64,000 nt of DNA from Bin87 sp963666415 (GCA_963666415.2 CAXXPD010000003.1:4047033-4111032); one strand, 5' to 3'; counted from the stretch's first letter, positions 28,369 through 38,059 are shown. A program made the numbers and translations. Notes: generated by a model not told the origin, from the sequence alone.

Positions 28369-28500
28369 GACCGGCTAAAATAGTCGACGCTACTGGCATT
28401 CGTTATTGTCGTTAATCAGCAGGAAACGGACCGCCTCTCCCTACGGGAGCAGCATCCCACGGACTCCCACTGAAAAACAAAAGACCAGCAGGAGAGAAAA

Positions 28501-29694
28501 ATGCCCGGTACGGAGGCAATGGAAATACAACCCATCGACACCGACCCCATCAACGAGAGACCGGCCAGCCAGCCGGCCGAAGAACCACACCCGCACTACA
28601 AAAGAGAAAACCGAAACATGACCTTGCAAACGGAAACAGCGAACAACATCAGACAGAATGGGAAAAAGAGCAACGAAGTCGCCGACTTCGCGGAGCTGAC
28701 CCAGCGGATACGCCAACCGGGCCTGCTGGAGCGCCAGCCAGGCTACTACGCGCTGAAGATGGTGTCCACCGGCGCCATGCTGGCCCTGAGCATCACGGTC
28801 CTCCTAACCGTGGACAACACGTGGCTCCAGCTGGCAAACGCGGCGTTCCTGGCCTTTGTGTTCGGACAGATCGGCTACATCGGCCACGACGCCGGACACC
28901 TGGCCATCTGCCGGTCGGCTCGCAACAACCGGATCATCGGCTACGCAGCCAGCGCACTCATCAACGTCAGCCAGTCGTGGTGGATAAACCAGCACAACCA
29001 GCATCACCGCACTCCCAACAACCTGGACGAAGACCCCCACACGCTCATCCCGGTGCTCGTCTTCTCAGAAGAACGAGCCAAACGCCTGAGGGGCATCATC
29101 AGGCGGACCACCGCCTACCAGGCCTTCTACTTCATACCGCTCCTGACCATGGAGGCCATGAGCATGCGGTGGGCCAGCACACTGTTCCTGGCCGGAAGGC
29201 ACCGCCCCAGCAGCTGGCCGATCGAAGCCACGTTCATGGCCCTGCACACCGCACTGTACTGCAGCCTGCTGATATACGCGTTAGGCCCCTGGCAGGCACT
29301 GGCCTTCGCACTTGTCCACCAGGCGATATTCGGCATCTACTACGGCATGATATTCGCGCCAAACCACAAAGGTATGCTGATCCTGGATGACGACAACCCA
29401 TTGGACTTCGTGCGCACCCAGGTACTGACCACCCGCAACGTCAGGCCCAGCCCGGTGGCCGACTTCCTATACGGCGGCCTCAACTACCAAATTGAACACC
29501 ATCTGTTCACGATAATGCCTCGCAACCAGCTCGGCAGGGCCCGTCCCATCGTCAGGGAGTTCTGCCGCGAACGGGGAATCCCATACTACGAAACCAGTTC
29601 GCTGCGGTCCTACCGCGAGATACTGACCCACATGCACAAGGTCTCGTCCGTTCTCAGGAAACGCCCGGCACTGGCGGCCAGCAACCAAGCTTAG
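28501..29694 (+). CDS. membrane fatty acid desaturase
   Basis: 397 residues. The ATG at 28501 follows AGGAGA at good spacing; an internal ATG at 28618 is an alternative. It has the three histidine boxes of acyl-lipid desaturases: HDAGH near residue 130, HNQHHR near 165, and the last box QIEHHLF near 333. The Gln-x-x-His-His last box is typical of front-end (delta-5/6-like) desaturases. Four or more membrane segments surround them. It is an O2-dependent di-iron enzyme introducing a double bond into lipid acyl chains, and it is intact. Confidence 0.9.
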   Translation: MPGTEAMEIQPIDTDPINERPASQPAEEPHPHYKRENRNMTLQTETANNIRQNGKKSNEVADFAELTQRIRQPGLLERQPGYYALKMVSTGAMLALSITVLLTVDNTWLQLANAAFLAFVFGQIGYIGHDAGHLAICRSARNNRIIGYAASALINVSQSWWINQHNQHHRTPNNLDEDPHTLIPVLVFSEERAKRLRGIIRRTTAYQAFYFIPLLTMEAMSMRWASTLFLAGRHRPSSWPIEATFMALHTALYCSLLIYALGPWQALAFALVHQAIFGIYYGMIFAPNHKGMLILDDDNPLDFVRTQVLTTRNVRPSPVADFLYGGLNYQIEHHLFTIMPRNQLGRARPIVREFCRERGIPYYETSSLRSYREILTHMHKVSSVLRKRPALAASNQA

Positions 29695-29812
29695 AGCAAC
29701 AAAGCCCAGAAGCCGAACCAACGCCAAATGGAGCACGAACATAGGACGCGAAATCAGAAGGGTACCACCCCGGTGGGAACATCCAACAGGAGATGACGGA
29801 GACTACCTGCCT

Positions 29813-30134
29813 ATGGAAAAACATACCTACGCGTAGACGATCGCCGAGTGGAACGAGGAGTCCAAGCAGTGGCAACAAGGCCAGCACTGGATGCAACTGA
29901 AGAATTCCGAGCTGCTGACCAAGTACCCGACCTACGAGGACTTCTGGGGCGAGCCGCCCGAGCCCAACGATCCTACCCTACGGCCTGAGTACGAGGAAGA
30001 ACCAACCTGGTTTCAAGTCTATGAGACGGTCTCCGAGGGCACCCCAGTGACACCACCGTTCGCCACCGAGCAGGAACTGTCGGACTATCTGGTCCGCCAC
30101 AATTACGGCACCCAAGAACAGATTGACGCCTTAG
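29813..30134 (+). pseudogene. phage-type small protein, 5-prime part, nonsense codon and IS1380 insertion
   Basis: From ATG 29813 the frame reads MEKHTYA, then TAG, then TIAEWNEESKQWQQGQHW and KYPTYEDFWGEPPEPNDPTL, with FQVYETVSEGTPVTPPFAT further on. The style resembles small phage-encoded proteins with a WETVSEGSPISP motif. The TAG sits where TGG would fit. The gene is then cut by IS1380 copy c at 30135. Re-splicing at CTTAG continues in frame to 32023. Confidence 0.6.
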
Positions 30135-31863
30135 CCCCAATCCACCGAAAAGATGAGTGTCGCGGTGTGCTGAAGGGGTAAGAAAGTGCTCCTGTGCATC
30201 TGGGATAATGGCTTTTGAAACAGGAAACCGTCCCCAGGCCAGGAGCACCCAAAAGATGCTAGCAGATGACCACCCCGACCGCATCCAAATCGCCTTTGAC
30301 GACCACCGCCTGGTGGCCAATGCTGGGCTGATCCTGCCAGCCACGCTGGGCCGGCATCTGGGCCGGCCCGAACTGGTTGACCGGCACCTGGACCTGGGTC
30401 GCGCCCCAGGCCGAGCCAACACCGGCGACAAGGTGATGACGCTGGTGGCTTCTGCTCTGGCCGGAGGCGACTGCATTGACGACGCCGACGTGCTGCGCAC
30501 CGGCGGGACGGCTAGCGCCATCGGCTGCGTAGTCAAGGCGCCATCCACCCTGGGGACCTTCCTGCGCAGTTTCCGGTGGGGCCCACGTCCGCCAACTGGA
30601 TCGGGTCAGCCGGGAGCTGCTGGCCCGGGCCTGGTCGGCTGGGGCCGGACCCGGCGACGGGCCGTTGACCATCGACCTGGACTCCACCATCTGCGAGACA
30701 TACGGTCTGGCCAAGGAGGGGGCGCGCGACCACGGCTACACCGGCCAGCGAGGCTATCACCCGCTGCTGGCCATTGCCGCCGGCACCGGCGACGTGCTGA
30801 TGGCTCGGCTGCGCAAGGGCCGCGCCAACACCGTTCGGGGCGCCGCTCACTTTCTACGCGAGACGGTGGGGCGGGTACGCTACGGCGGGGCCAGGGGACA
30901 ACTCACGGTGCGGGCTGACAGCGGCTTCTACACCCACGCCATCGTCGCCGTCTGCCGCAAGATGGATGTGCGCTACTCCATCACCGTCCGCCAGCAAGCC
31001 CGCCTGCGGAATATCATCGAGGCCATACCCGAGATTGACTGGACGCCGATTCCCTACTGGATGGACGGCGCCGCCGACGTGGCGGAGACCACCTACGTCC
31101 CCTTCCAGGATGAGCCCGACGCCGCACCGGTGCGGCTCATCGTCCGGCGGGTGCAGCCCACGCCCGGCTCCCAGCTGGCCCTCTTCGCCAGCTACCGCTA
31201 TCACGGCTGCATCACCGACCGAGACGGGGACACCCTGGAACTGGAGGCCGACCATCGGCGCCACGCCGAGATCGAGAACGCCATCCGAGACCTCAAGTAC
31301 GGCGTCGGGCTCATCCATCTCCCCTCAGGCCGCTTCGCCGCCAACGGCGCCTGGCTGGCGGTGCAGGTGATGGCCCACAACCTGGCCCGCTGGACCGCGC
31401 GCATCGGTCTGGGTGAGCAACTGGTAACCACCAAGACCCTCCGACGACGCTTCTTCTCCCTCGCCGGACGGCTCACCCGCTCGGCGCGCCGCCTCACTTT
31501 GCATCTGCCCCAGCGCTGGCCCTGGAAAAACCAGTTCAGTCGCGCCTTGGCTCGATTGCGAGCAATTCCACTCCCAGCCTGACGGCACCGCTGGTGTCAA
31601 CGCCGACGGAGATCTGACCCACTCACCAGACTACCCGACCGCCTCGCAGACTTGCGCCAGGCTGGTCCCCGAGCGTCTCTTGCTGCACACTACCCTGACA
31701 ATTTCGCCCAGCATCGCCACCGCGGGCCGCCATCATCGTGTCTGTGTGGCTATCTCACGCCGCCCTCATCCCCATCTATTGGAATCGGGCTTGCCCCGTT
31801 CGCCTTCCCTTGCCCATCATCCCTGGTGTCAACGCCACGGCCCATCGCTTCGGTGGATTCGGG
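30135..31863 (+). mobile_element. IS1380 element, copy c
   Basis: 1729 bp, bounded by CCCCAATCCACCGAAAAG and the complement of CCCGAATCCACCGAAGCG. The flanks are CTTAG (30130-30134) and TTTAG (31864-31868), a 5-bp duplication with one mismatch. It is one base longer than intact copies d, f and g because of an inserted C near 30585. Confidence 0.92.
30256..31582 (+). pseudogene. IS1380 transposase (copy c), one-base frameshift
   Basis: Start at 30256 (MLADDHPDRIQIAFDDHRLV). One extra C in GTGGGGCCCACGTCC (about 30580-30590) breaks the frame after FLRSFRWG. The rest continues in the other frame (TIDLDSTICETYG, VRADSGFYTHA, RHAEIENAIRDLKYG) to 31582. It is otherwise nearly identical to the intact copy at 40327. 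Confidence 0.92.
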
Positions 31864-31868
31864 TTTAG

Positions 31869-32023
31869 GAAAACCCACACCAGACCGGTCTCAGACTCCC
31901 TACGAGGCAGGAAATCAGGCGACCAAGTCGGCCCCAGTGAACCGCCGTACCCGAAAGGAAAACAAGCAACGCACCCGGGCCCTACAACCGCCGATGTCGC
32001 GCTTCAGGAGAACACGTGCTTAG
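31869..32023 (+). pseudogene. 3-prime part of the IS1380-interrupted phage-type gene
   Basis: In frame with 29813-30134 after removal of the element, ending NRRTRKENKQRTRALQPPMS and then RFRRTRA. An independent sequence at 36767-36853 ends NHRTRKGTKQRTRALQRPLL, so this basic tail is a real, repeated protein segment rather than chance. Confidence 0.5.
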
Positions 32024-32158
32024 TTGCGCATTTTTCTGAAAGCGTCAGTACCTCGATCCGATGGTGCGTTGGATCCTGAATGTCAATTTTCATGGTCATT
32101 AGGCCGGCGATTTTCACGGACATCCAGCCACCCTGGGAGCGCGGTGAATTGACTATTA

Positions 32159-32944
32159 TCAGGTTGTAGTTTGCGGGTCAATCACCCCCTTTGCGGCCAG
32201 TAGAGCGCGGTGTGGCGAGAGTCGTTCCCGGTAGCTGGCGCCTTCGATGACGATCTGGTAGCTGGCGTTGGCCAGGCGATCCAGCGCGCTGTTGCCCAGG
32301 ATGGGGTCATCGAAGAGACCCAGCCATTCGTCCACGGCCCGGTTGCTGGTGATGATGAAGCTGGACGCCCGATGCCGGTTGAGGATGAGTTCGTAGAGGT
32401 CGGCGGACTGCTGGGCGGTCAGGCCATGGAGACCCAGGTCATCGAGGATGAGCAGGTCGGGCGTGAGGAAAGACCGGAAGGTACGGTCCACCGAGTTGTC
32501 CACTCTGGCCTGGGTCAGGGCCTTGAAGAAGTCGTCGGCGTGGCTGAAGCGCACGGAGTATCCGGCGCGGACGGCGGCGTAGCCCAGGGCCTGGGCGAAG
32601 AAGCTCTTGCCGACACCGGCGGGGCCCACCAGTAGGACGTGTTCGTGCCGGTCGAGAAACTCCAGGGAGAATACAGCGTCCAGCAGGCGGCGGTCCAGGG
32701 TAATTGACGCCGACCAGTCGAAGTCCTCCAGGCGGCAGGTCTCCTCGAAACCGGCATTGTGCAGCCGGAGTTCGGTGCGGCGGTGGGCGCGGCGATTGAC
32801 CTCGTCGCTGAGGATGATTTCCAGGAATGAGGCGTAATCCAGCTGCTCCCTACGGGCCAGGGCGATGCGTTCCGGCAGGGTGCTGGCCAAAGCGCCCAGC
32901 TTGAGGCTCTTGAGCAGCGGGGTGAGTTCGGTGGTTCGGGTCAT
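32159..32944 (-). CDS. istB: IS21 helper ATPase IstB
   Basis: 261 residues from the ATG at 32944, preceded by GAGGAG. AAA+ ATPase with Walker A LVGPAGVGKSFFAQALG near residue 105 and Walker B LLILDDLGLHGL near 170; sensor ITSNR near 205. The N-terminal helical part includes LKSLKLGALASTLPERIALA. It partners IstA (stop at 32956, 11 bases upstream) to select targets. It is intact. Confidence 0.95.
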   Translation of the reverse strand: MTRTTELTPLLKSLKLGALASTLPERIALARREQLDYASFLEIILSDEVNRRAHRRTELRLHNAGFEETCRLEDFDWSASITLDRRLLDAVFSLEFLDRHEHVLLVGPAGVGKSFFAQALGYAAVRAGYSVRFSHADDFFKALTQARVDNSVDRTFRSFLTPDLLILDDLGLHGLTAQQSADLYELILNRHRASSFIITSNRAVDEWLGLFDDPILGNSALDRLANASYQIVIEGASYRERLSPHRALLAAKGVIDPQTTT

Positions 32945-32955
32945 GGGTAATCTCC

Positions 32956-34500
32956 TCATGCTGACTGACGGCGGTATGCGGTGTAAGCGAAGACGCTACC
33001 GGGACGGGCGAAGCGGCCCGGCGGCATGGGCAAGGGCAGCTGGGGCATGGCCTCCTGTTCCAGGGCCTGCACCAGGATGCGTTCCAATCGGCGCACGTCG
33101 ATGAGATCCACGGCCAGGGCCCGACGACAGGCGGCGTCCAGACGCTGCGCCGTGTAACGCTCGCCCAGACGCAGCAGCTTGTGTCCCTGCCGGATCTTGG
33201 CCCAGGGCAGGGGGCCGTCGAAGAGACGCTCAGCGTATTCGCCCACCGCCGGTCCCAGTGTCGCCGCGCTGCGCTGGATGCGATCCGGCGCTCTGGTGGT
33301 GTAGGCGGAAAGCTCGGCGGGGTAATCGTCGGGATCGGTGGAGCGTCCGCCCTGGGGCTGGCGGAGGTGGGTCTTGATCAGCTGGCCCCGGTGATAGATG
33401 TGCACCAGCTTGCTGCCCAGCCGGATTTCCACCTGCTGACGCGGCGGGCACCGGTCCGATGGCACCGAATACAGGGCCTGCTGACACTGGATGTGATGGT
33501 CGGGATGGACCTTGGCATTGCGCCAGTCGGCGATTTCGTAGGGCTCGCCGTCCCAGGGCAGCAGGGTGTGGCGCTCCTCATCCTGGAAAACCACCAGGGG
33601 CTTCCGGCGAGTGGTGCCATGGATGCGCATTCCGGCCACCTCCAGACACCAGCGCTGGGTTTCGGCCCTCAGGTGGGGCAGACCGTGGAAATCGCCGCCC
33701 TTGAAGAAGCGCTCCCTGACGTACTGCACGCCACGCTCCACCTTGGGCTTGTCCTTGGGTTTCCGCACCCGCGCCGCATCGGCGATGAAACCCCGGCACT
33801 GCGAGTATTCCAGGAAGCCTCTGGTGAAGCGCGGATGCAGCGGGTCTGGTCCCGCCACCGCTGGCGGGCAATTGTCGATGACCAGATAGCGGGGCACCCC
33901 GCCGAAGCAGACCCACGCCGCTTCCAGTCCGGCGATGATGTCCTCCAGCGTCTGCCCATGGGTCGGCCAGACGAAGCTGTGCCGCGAGTAAGCCAGCACG
34001 ATGATCAGCCCCCACACCGCCCGCCGGCGGCCTGTCGCTGGGTCCACAATCATGCCCAACCGGCCGAAGTCCATCTCCGCCACCTCCCCGGGCGCGGTGT
34101 CCTCCATGCGCACCGTGGTCTGGCTGCGCCGCCGCCAGTTCCGCTTCAGAACGAAGCGGCGCAACGACGGATACGATACCGGACACCCCCGCGCTGCCAG
34201 CAACTCCCGGATGCGGGTCAGCTGCAGCCGGTCGCCGGTGAGCCACTGGTAAATCTGGTCCGCCCACGGCTCCAGCAGGTCCTGCCCGGGCGTCACCGCC
34301 TGCCGCGGCCCCGGCTGCCCAATCGTCGCCAGCCGGCTCAGCTGCTCCGCGGTGGCAACCAGCCCATCCCGAACGATGCCCTCCTCTTGGGCTGCCGCCA
34401 CGTACTTGGCGATGGTATCTCTCGACAAGCCGGTGCCCAACGCAATCTTGCGTTGGCTATCCCCCGCCTGCCAACGGCGAATGATCTCTTGTATTCCCAT
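32956..34500 (-). CDS. istA: IS21 transposase IstA
   Basis: 514 residues from the ATG at 34500 (MGIQEIIRRWQAGDSQRKIA), preceded by GGGAGG. The N-terminal helix-turn-helix is followed by the rve DDE core: GEVAEMDFGRLGMI (Asp), YLVIDNCPPAV (Asp) and KDKPKVERGVQYVRERFF (Glu). The C-terminal domain is as usual for the family. It forms a bicistronic unit with istB and appears complete, so this IS21 may be active. Confidence 0.95.
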   Translation of the reverse strand: MGIQEIIRRWQAGDSQRKIALGTGLSRDTIAKYVAAAQEEGIVRDGLVATAEQLSRLATIGQPGPRQAVTPGQDLLEPWADQIYQWLTGDRLQLTRIRELLAARGCPVSYPSLRRFVLKRNWRRRSQTTVRMEDTAPGEVAEMDFGRLGMIVDPATGRRRAVWGLIIVLAYSRHSFVWPTHGQTLEDIIAGLEAAWVCFGGVPRYLVIDNCPPAVAGPDPLHPRFTRGFLEYSQCRGFIADAARVRKPKDKPKVERGVQYVRERFFKGGDFHGLPHLRAETQRWCLEVAGMRIHGTTRRKPLVVFQDEERHTLLPWDGEPYEIADWRNAKVHPDHHIQCQQALYSVPSDRCPPRQQVEIRLGSKLVHIYHRGQLIKTHLRQPQGGRSTDPDDYPAELSAYTTRAPDRIQRSAATLGPAVGEYAERLFDGPLPWAKIRQGHKLLRLGERYTAQRLDAACRRALAVDLIDVRRLERILVQALEQEAMPQLPLPMPPGRFARPGSVFAYTAYRRQSA

Positions 34501-34581
34501 TCTGGAAACCTCCCGGTATGCCATCGCTGCACCTCAATTCCAAAGTGCGGCAATGATCGCCGATGTGGCTCCCAAAGTGGC

Positions 34582-36342
34582 CTAATGACCCTGAAAATCT
34601 GGTGGGTAGATCCTGAAAAACTCCCAATTCACTGGCCTATAGATCCTGAACAATGACATCCTGAAGGCATGGGCTGACACCCGTTGAACCAGAAGTCCCT
34701 TTTTGTTTTCCTCACGGGCCAATTCGACAGCTCTTGTTACATCATCGTCTCGAGTGTTCTCCCCGCGGCAGATTTCCTTGATTGCCTCTGGAGGAAGGTC
34801 TATCACCTTGATGGGCCAACCGTCGTGGACCTTCCCGGTGTCCCGCGCTTGCTCTAAATCAACCAGCAGGCGTACTTCCTTCTCGTACGACCAAGACGTC
34901 CCTTTGACAAAGAGCATGGGAGACAGTGAACGCAAACCCCCGCCCATCTCAGCCAAATTTGCATCCGTTATGACCCTCCTGCTGTTTGGGGTCTCCCCCA
35001 TCTTCGCCTGTTCCTCCAAGCGTTCGCGGTCGGCGAACCTCAGCCGGATAATATCGTCCCTAGTTGGCTGGTACATTGGGGCAATTTCTGAGTAGAGCAC
35101 GGGCCTCAAGGCGAAACCCATGCTTCGCAAGGTGTCCGTATCGTAACCCAAGACTATTCCGGTGTTGCGAGCGTAATGAGCCCACATCGTAGGAACGAGC
35201 GGGTCTGTACTAAACGAGACCACTCCTACGAGCGGGCTCAGATAGTCCTGAATGAAGGTCGACAGACGCAGGTCGCCGTAGCTCACCGCTCGCGTCAACA
35301 GGTCCTCCCATGACGCTGCAATCCCCAAGTGCTCACCCAGCTTTGATTGCACCAAGGCCAAGAAAGCAAGGCTGTCTATATCATCGTTACCATCCATTGT
35401 CTCGACGCTGCATTCCATGTCGTCGTTCAGAGCCCGCAGCTGAGTGGCACGGAGACTGTTTGGCGCACCATTTCCGATGAGCTCCCTAGGTATGTACTTG
35501 TACAGGACATCAGGAATGTAGGGCTCGCCCCTCACGACCTTGTCAGCACATTCGTTGGACTGGTGGACCCGAAGCAAGTGGTCGAGGATCCCGTCCATAT
35601 TCGTCGCTGCCACCAGACGACCCCCGTCGTCCATCCGAGCCAGTGAACCAATAGTCCCAACCGCGTCCGCGATCAGCTTTTGTTTCGTCTGCTCGCTGCA
35701 CGGGTGGTAGCGCCCTTCGACTTGACAGTAAAACCTCTGGGACACCAACCGGTTAACCTTGTTGACAGCATCAGACAACATCCGGCCTAGTTCGGTGTCG
35801 CTTACTCTCCGCACGCCACCTGTGGCGGCTGCAACCGGCATTTCCTGAACCGCATTACCCCCCGCCCTTCGAGCATTTTCCTGCCTACGCGTCTGATCGC
35901 GGTTGGCGACGGCTTGCTCCAATCCACGAATGTAGTTCAGATGCCATGCGTTCTGAGACTTAGCCACTCGCCTGTCTGTCTCATCCGAAAGTCCGAGATC
36001 GGCGCAGTAGGTGACGTCAAGCCTTCCCTTCATTGCGTGGCAATCGCAACCGTCGGATAGTGTCTCGCACCATTGGTATGGACCTTCAGCAAGGCGGAAC
36101 TCGTGATCGTCCCAGCCATTAGGCAGACGATCCGTGATGGCCTCCCAGTTGTGGATCCACTCATGACGTTCGGAGAGGCGGAATGGAATGGCGAACGAAG
36201 GCTCGTGGTTGTCGATGGTCATCCCGCCAAAGCGCACCTCAAGCATCGGCAACGCCGGGTTCTGGCGGAGTGGGTCGCCCGGTACTTGAACCTTCAGCCA
36301 CATAGAGGAGCTTTCAAACACGACCTCATAGAGATGGTACAC
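34582..36342 (-). CDS. DUF2971-containing protein, C-terminus rewritten by IS21
   Basis: 586 residues. GTG start at 36342 with GTAGGAGG five bases upstream. Residues 1-170 are an uncharacterised region with a Cys-rich patch (CDCH). About 180-250 is another segment with CQVEGRYHPCSEQTKQ. The C-terminal half is DUF2971: VLYKYIPRELI, GVVSFSTDPLVPTMWAHYAR, GIVLGYDTDTL and WSYEKEVRLLVD. The last 25 or so residues (from about SLFRIYRP) are encoded by the IS21 end. DUF2971 proteins often occur in accessory islands and their activity is unknown. The long N-terminal extension is unusual. Confidence 0.75.
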   Translation of the reverse strand: MYHLYEVVFESSSMWLKVQVPGDPLRQNPALPMLEVRFGGMTIDNHEPSFAIPFRLSERHEWIHNWEAITDRLPNGWDDHEFRLAEGPYQWCETLSDGCDCHAMKGRLDVTYCADLGLSDETDRRVAKSQNAWHLNYIRGLEQAVANRDQTRRQENARRAGGNAVQEMPVAAATGGVRRVSDTELGRMLSDAVNKVNRLVSQRFYCQVEGRYHPCSEQTKQKLIADAVGTIGSLARMDDGGRLVAATNMDGILDHLLRVHQSNECADKVVRGEPYIPDVLYKYIPRELIGNGAPNSLRATQLRALNDDMECSVETMDGNDDIDSLAFLALVQSKLGEHLGIAASWEDLLTRAVSYGDLRLSTFIQDYLSPLVGVVSFSTDPLVPTMWAHYARNTGIVLGYDTDTLRSMGFALRPVLYSEIAPMYQPTRDDIIRLRFADRERLEEQAKMGETPNSRRVITDANLAEMGGGLRSLSPMLFVKGTSWSYEKEVRLLVDLEQARDTGKVHDGWPIKVIDLPPEAIKEICRGENTRDDDVTRAVELAREENKKGLLVQRVSAHAFRMSLFRIYRPVNWEFFRIYPPDFQGH

Positions 36343-36410
36343 AACTACCTCCTACCGAACGACGACGCGGACGGCAGAGCCGCGGAAACTCGGCCTCACG
36401 CCAAAGCACA

Positions 36411-36590
36411 TCAATCACACGTAAGAATACCAAAGCGCAACGCCACCATGACGGCCTTCAAGCTTAATCCAACGTCCAGCCTCCGACACAGATTGGTCGA
36501 GTGGTTACGGACAGTGTGATTGCTCGCGCCCATCTCGGCCACGATGTTGTCCGTATCCCAGCCCAGCGCCGTCGTAAACATCGTCGAACC
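36411..36590 (-). pseudogene. LuxR-type helix-turn-helix remnant
   Basis: The C-terminal 57 codons of the frame read ALGWDTDNIVAEMGASNHTV and RNHSTNLCRRL, then LKAVMVALRFGIL. They align with the C-terminus of the intact regulator at 38128 (ALGWETKYIAEELGVSWYTA and later AVMVAMRLGILPSE). Upstream sequence does not look like a regulator. It is a decayed paralogue. Confidence 0.65.
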
Positions 36591-36699
36591 GTCCCGAGAC
36601 GACCCCAAACCACGCACTCCGTGGGCGCGTAAGACATGGCACCTGTCTTCTCCAACCTCGTGCTCGAGCTCACCATCGAGCAGCGTCACACCGACAGGC

Positions 36700-36853
36700 G
36701 CTGACCTCGGCAGGCACCATCCCTGCCTGTGGCAAAACTGCCGTCATCAAAGAGGTGCCCATCCCGGTGAACCACCGTACCCGGAAGGGAACCAAGCAAC
36801 GCACCAGGGCCCTTCAGCGGCCCTTGTTGCTGTTCACGAGAACTCGAACCTAG
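36700..36853 (+). pseudogene. basic C-terminal tail remnant
   Basis: The frame reads TIPACGKTAVIKEVPIPVNH and RTRKGTKQRTRALQRPLLLF before the stop at 36853. It is similar to the tail at 31.9-32.0 kb. No start or upstream domain is visible. Confidence 0.4.
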
Positions 36854-37041
36854 TTTCGCAATTTTCTGTTGACCATCCACCACTGGTTCCCCACACAGAT
36901 CACCCCCGCAGCCACCCACAGCAGCGACCCGTAAAGCGGACTCTGGGCAAGCCCCACGCCCAGCCCGAAGAAAAAGACAAAAAGGGCCGCGACGAACAGC
37001 GCAACGTGAGCGGATATACGAAAGACCCTGGCCATCGGCAT
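36850..37041 (-). CDS. small two-helix membrane protein
   Basis: 63 residues from the ATG at 37041 (MPMARVFRISAHVALFVAAL). Two hydrophobic helices (about 10-30 and 36-54) are followed by a basic C-terminus (NRKLRN). A GAGG site lies about 10 bases upstream. Function is unknown. It is divergent from the gene pair starting at 37275. Confidence 0.5.
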   Translation of the reverse strand: MPMARVFRISAHVALFVAALFVFFFGLGVGLAQSPLYGSLLWVAAGVICVGNQWWMVNRKLRN

Positions 37042-37274
37042 AACAGTCCACCTCATCAGATACTGTGGATCCCAGACCCAGCAGACAGGAATGCCGATTC
37101 TGCGACATCACGGCCAATGATGGTCCAGGCCGCATGGAGGATGAGACCCATCCAGAAGAGAGTACCACCGCAAATTTCTGGGCCAGCAGGCTGCGCTGAC
37201 CGGCGCTGCCGTTTGACCACAGGCCACCGGGCAGATAGCATCAATCCAACGACATCCACCAAGAGGTTCACGCC

Positions 37275-37562
37275 ATGACTACGGCCCAGGACATTCTCAA
37301 AGAGGCTGCGCGGATCGTCAGGAGCGAACTGCCGAAGCACCTGTCCGCCGACTTCGCGATCAACGACGTGGAGGCTGAAAGCCGGCCCGGCGGGGACGAG
37401 GACTACATCCACGTCAGGGTCATTCTTGAAGACGACCATCCTGCCCTGGACCCCCGCAAGCTGATGAATTTCAAAAGGGACATCAACCCCATATTTGAAC
37501 GAGCCGGGATCACGCCAAGTCCAACCATCTCCTACGCGAACCGGGGTGAACTCATCAGATGA
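37275..37562 (+). CDS. small acidic protein, partner of the HEPN-like gene
   Basis: 95 residues, not recognised. ATG at 37275 is preceded by AAGAGG. The sequence looks like a compact alpha/beta protein (TAQDILKEAARIVRSELPKH, then DYIHVRVILEDDHPALDPRK). It overlaps the following gene by 4 bases (ATGA at 37559-37562), implying translational coupling. This is the arrangement expected of an antitoxin-toxin or sensor-effector pair. Confidence 0.65.
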   Translation: MTTAQDILKEAARIVRSELPKHLSADFAINDVEAESRPGGDEDYIHVRVILEDDHPALDPRKLMNFKRDINPIFERAGITPSPTISYANRGELIR

Positions 37563-38059
37563 CGGCGCCCACAAGCCCGCCACCAAACGCCATCGACTGG
37601 CAGAACCTGATAAACGTGGGCCATGACCTGCTCAACCCCCACTGGACTGGTACTCAACCCACCGACGAACACATCAGGCGCGCGATCAGCAACGCGTACT
37701 ACGCATTGTTCCACGCACTGGCCGCCAGCAACGCTGAAACCCTGGTCGGAACGCCCCACGGCACAGTAACGACGGCCGCTTGGTCCCGCGTATACCGCGG
37801 CCTCGACCACGGACTCGCCCGACGAGAACTGCAAAGGCACCGACATGAGTTCTCCGCAGAATGCCAGAAGTTCGTCGACACCTTCGGAGACCTGCAAAAT
37901 CTCCGCCACTCGGCCGACTACGACCACAACGCCGTTTTCACCGCGCAAGAAGGCTCAGTCGCGTTGGCAGAAGCAGAAGCAGCGATCAACGACTACATAC
38001 AGGCTGACCGCAACGAGCGAACTTACATCGCCACCGTCACGTTGATCAGGCCACGCTGA
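37559..38059 (+). CDS. HEPN-like domain protein
   Basis: 166 residues. The segment HIRRAISNAYYALFHALAAS near 40-60 and FGDLQNLRHSADYDHNAVFT near 115-130 resemble HEPN-superfamily helices. R-H-S-A-D-Y-D-H could supply the RX(4-6)H RNase motif. It is coupled by ATGA overlap to the 95-residue gene. It could be a toxin or a defence effector. Assignment is by motif only and needs a structure search. Confidence 0.6.
   Translation: MTAPTSPPPNAIDWQNLINVGHDLLNPHWTGTQPTDEHIRRAISNAYYALFHALAASNAETLVGTPHGTVTTAAWSRVYRGLDHGLARRELQRHRHEFSAECQKFVDTFGDLQNLRHSADYDHNAVFTAQEGSVALAEAEAAINDYIQADRNERTYIATVTLIRPR

Larger units (their letters stand above)
32080..34660 (-). mobile_element. IS21-family element, intact
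   Basis: Contains adjacent istA and istB, both intact. Both ends carry related repeats (GGTCATTAGGCC near 32092 and its complement near 34580, plus GATCCTGAA motifs near 32070 and 34610-34655). The outer limits are approximate. The right end overlaps the 3-prime end of a DUF2971 gene. Confidence 0.8.

Noticed and set aside
29813..29836. In-frame TAG as evidence for an alternative genetic code
   Set aside because: Many clear genes in the window stop at TAG, and this gene is also cut by IS1380, so a nonsense mutation is simpler.
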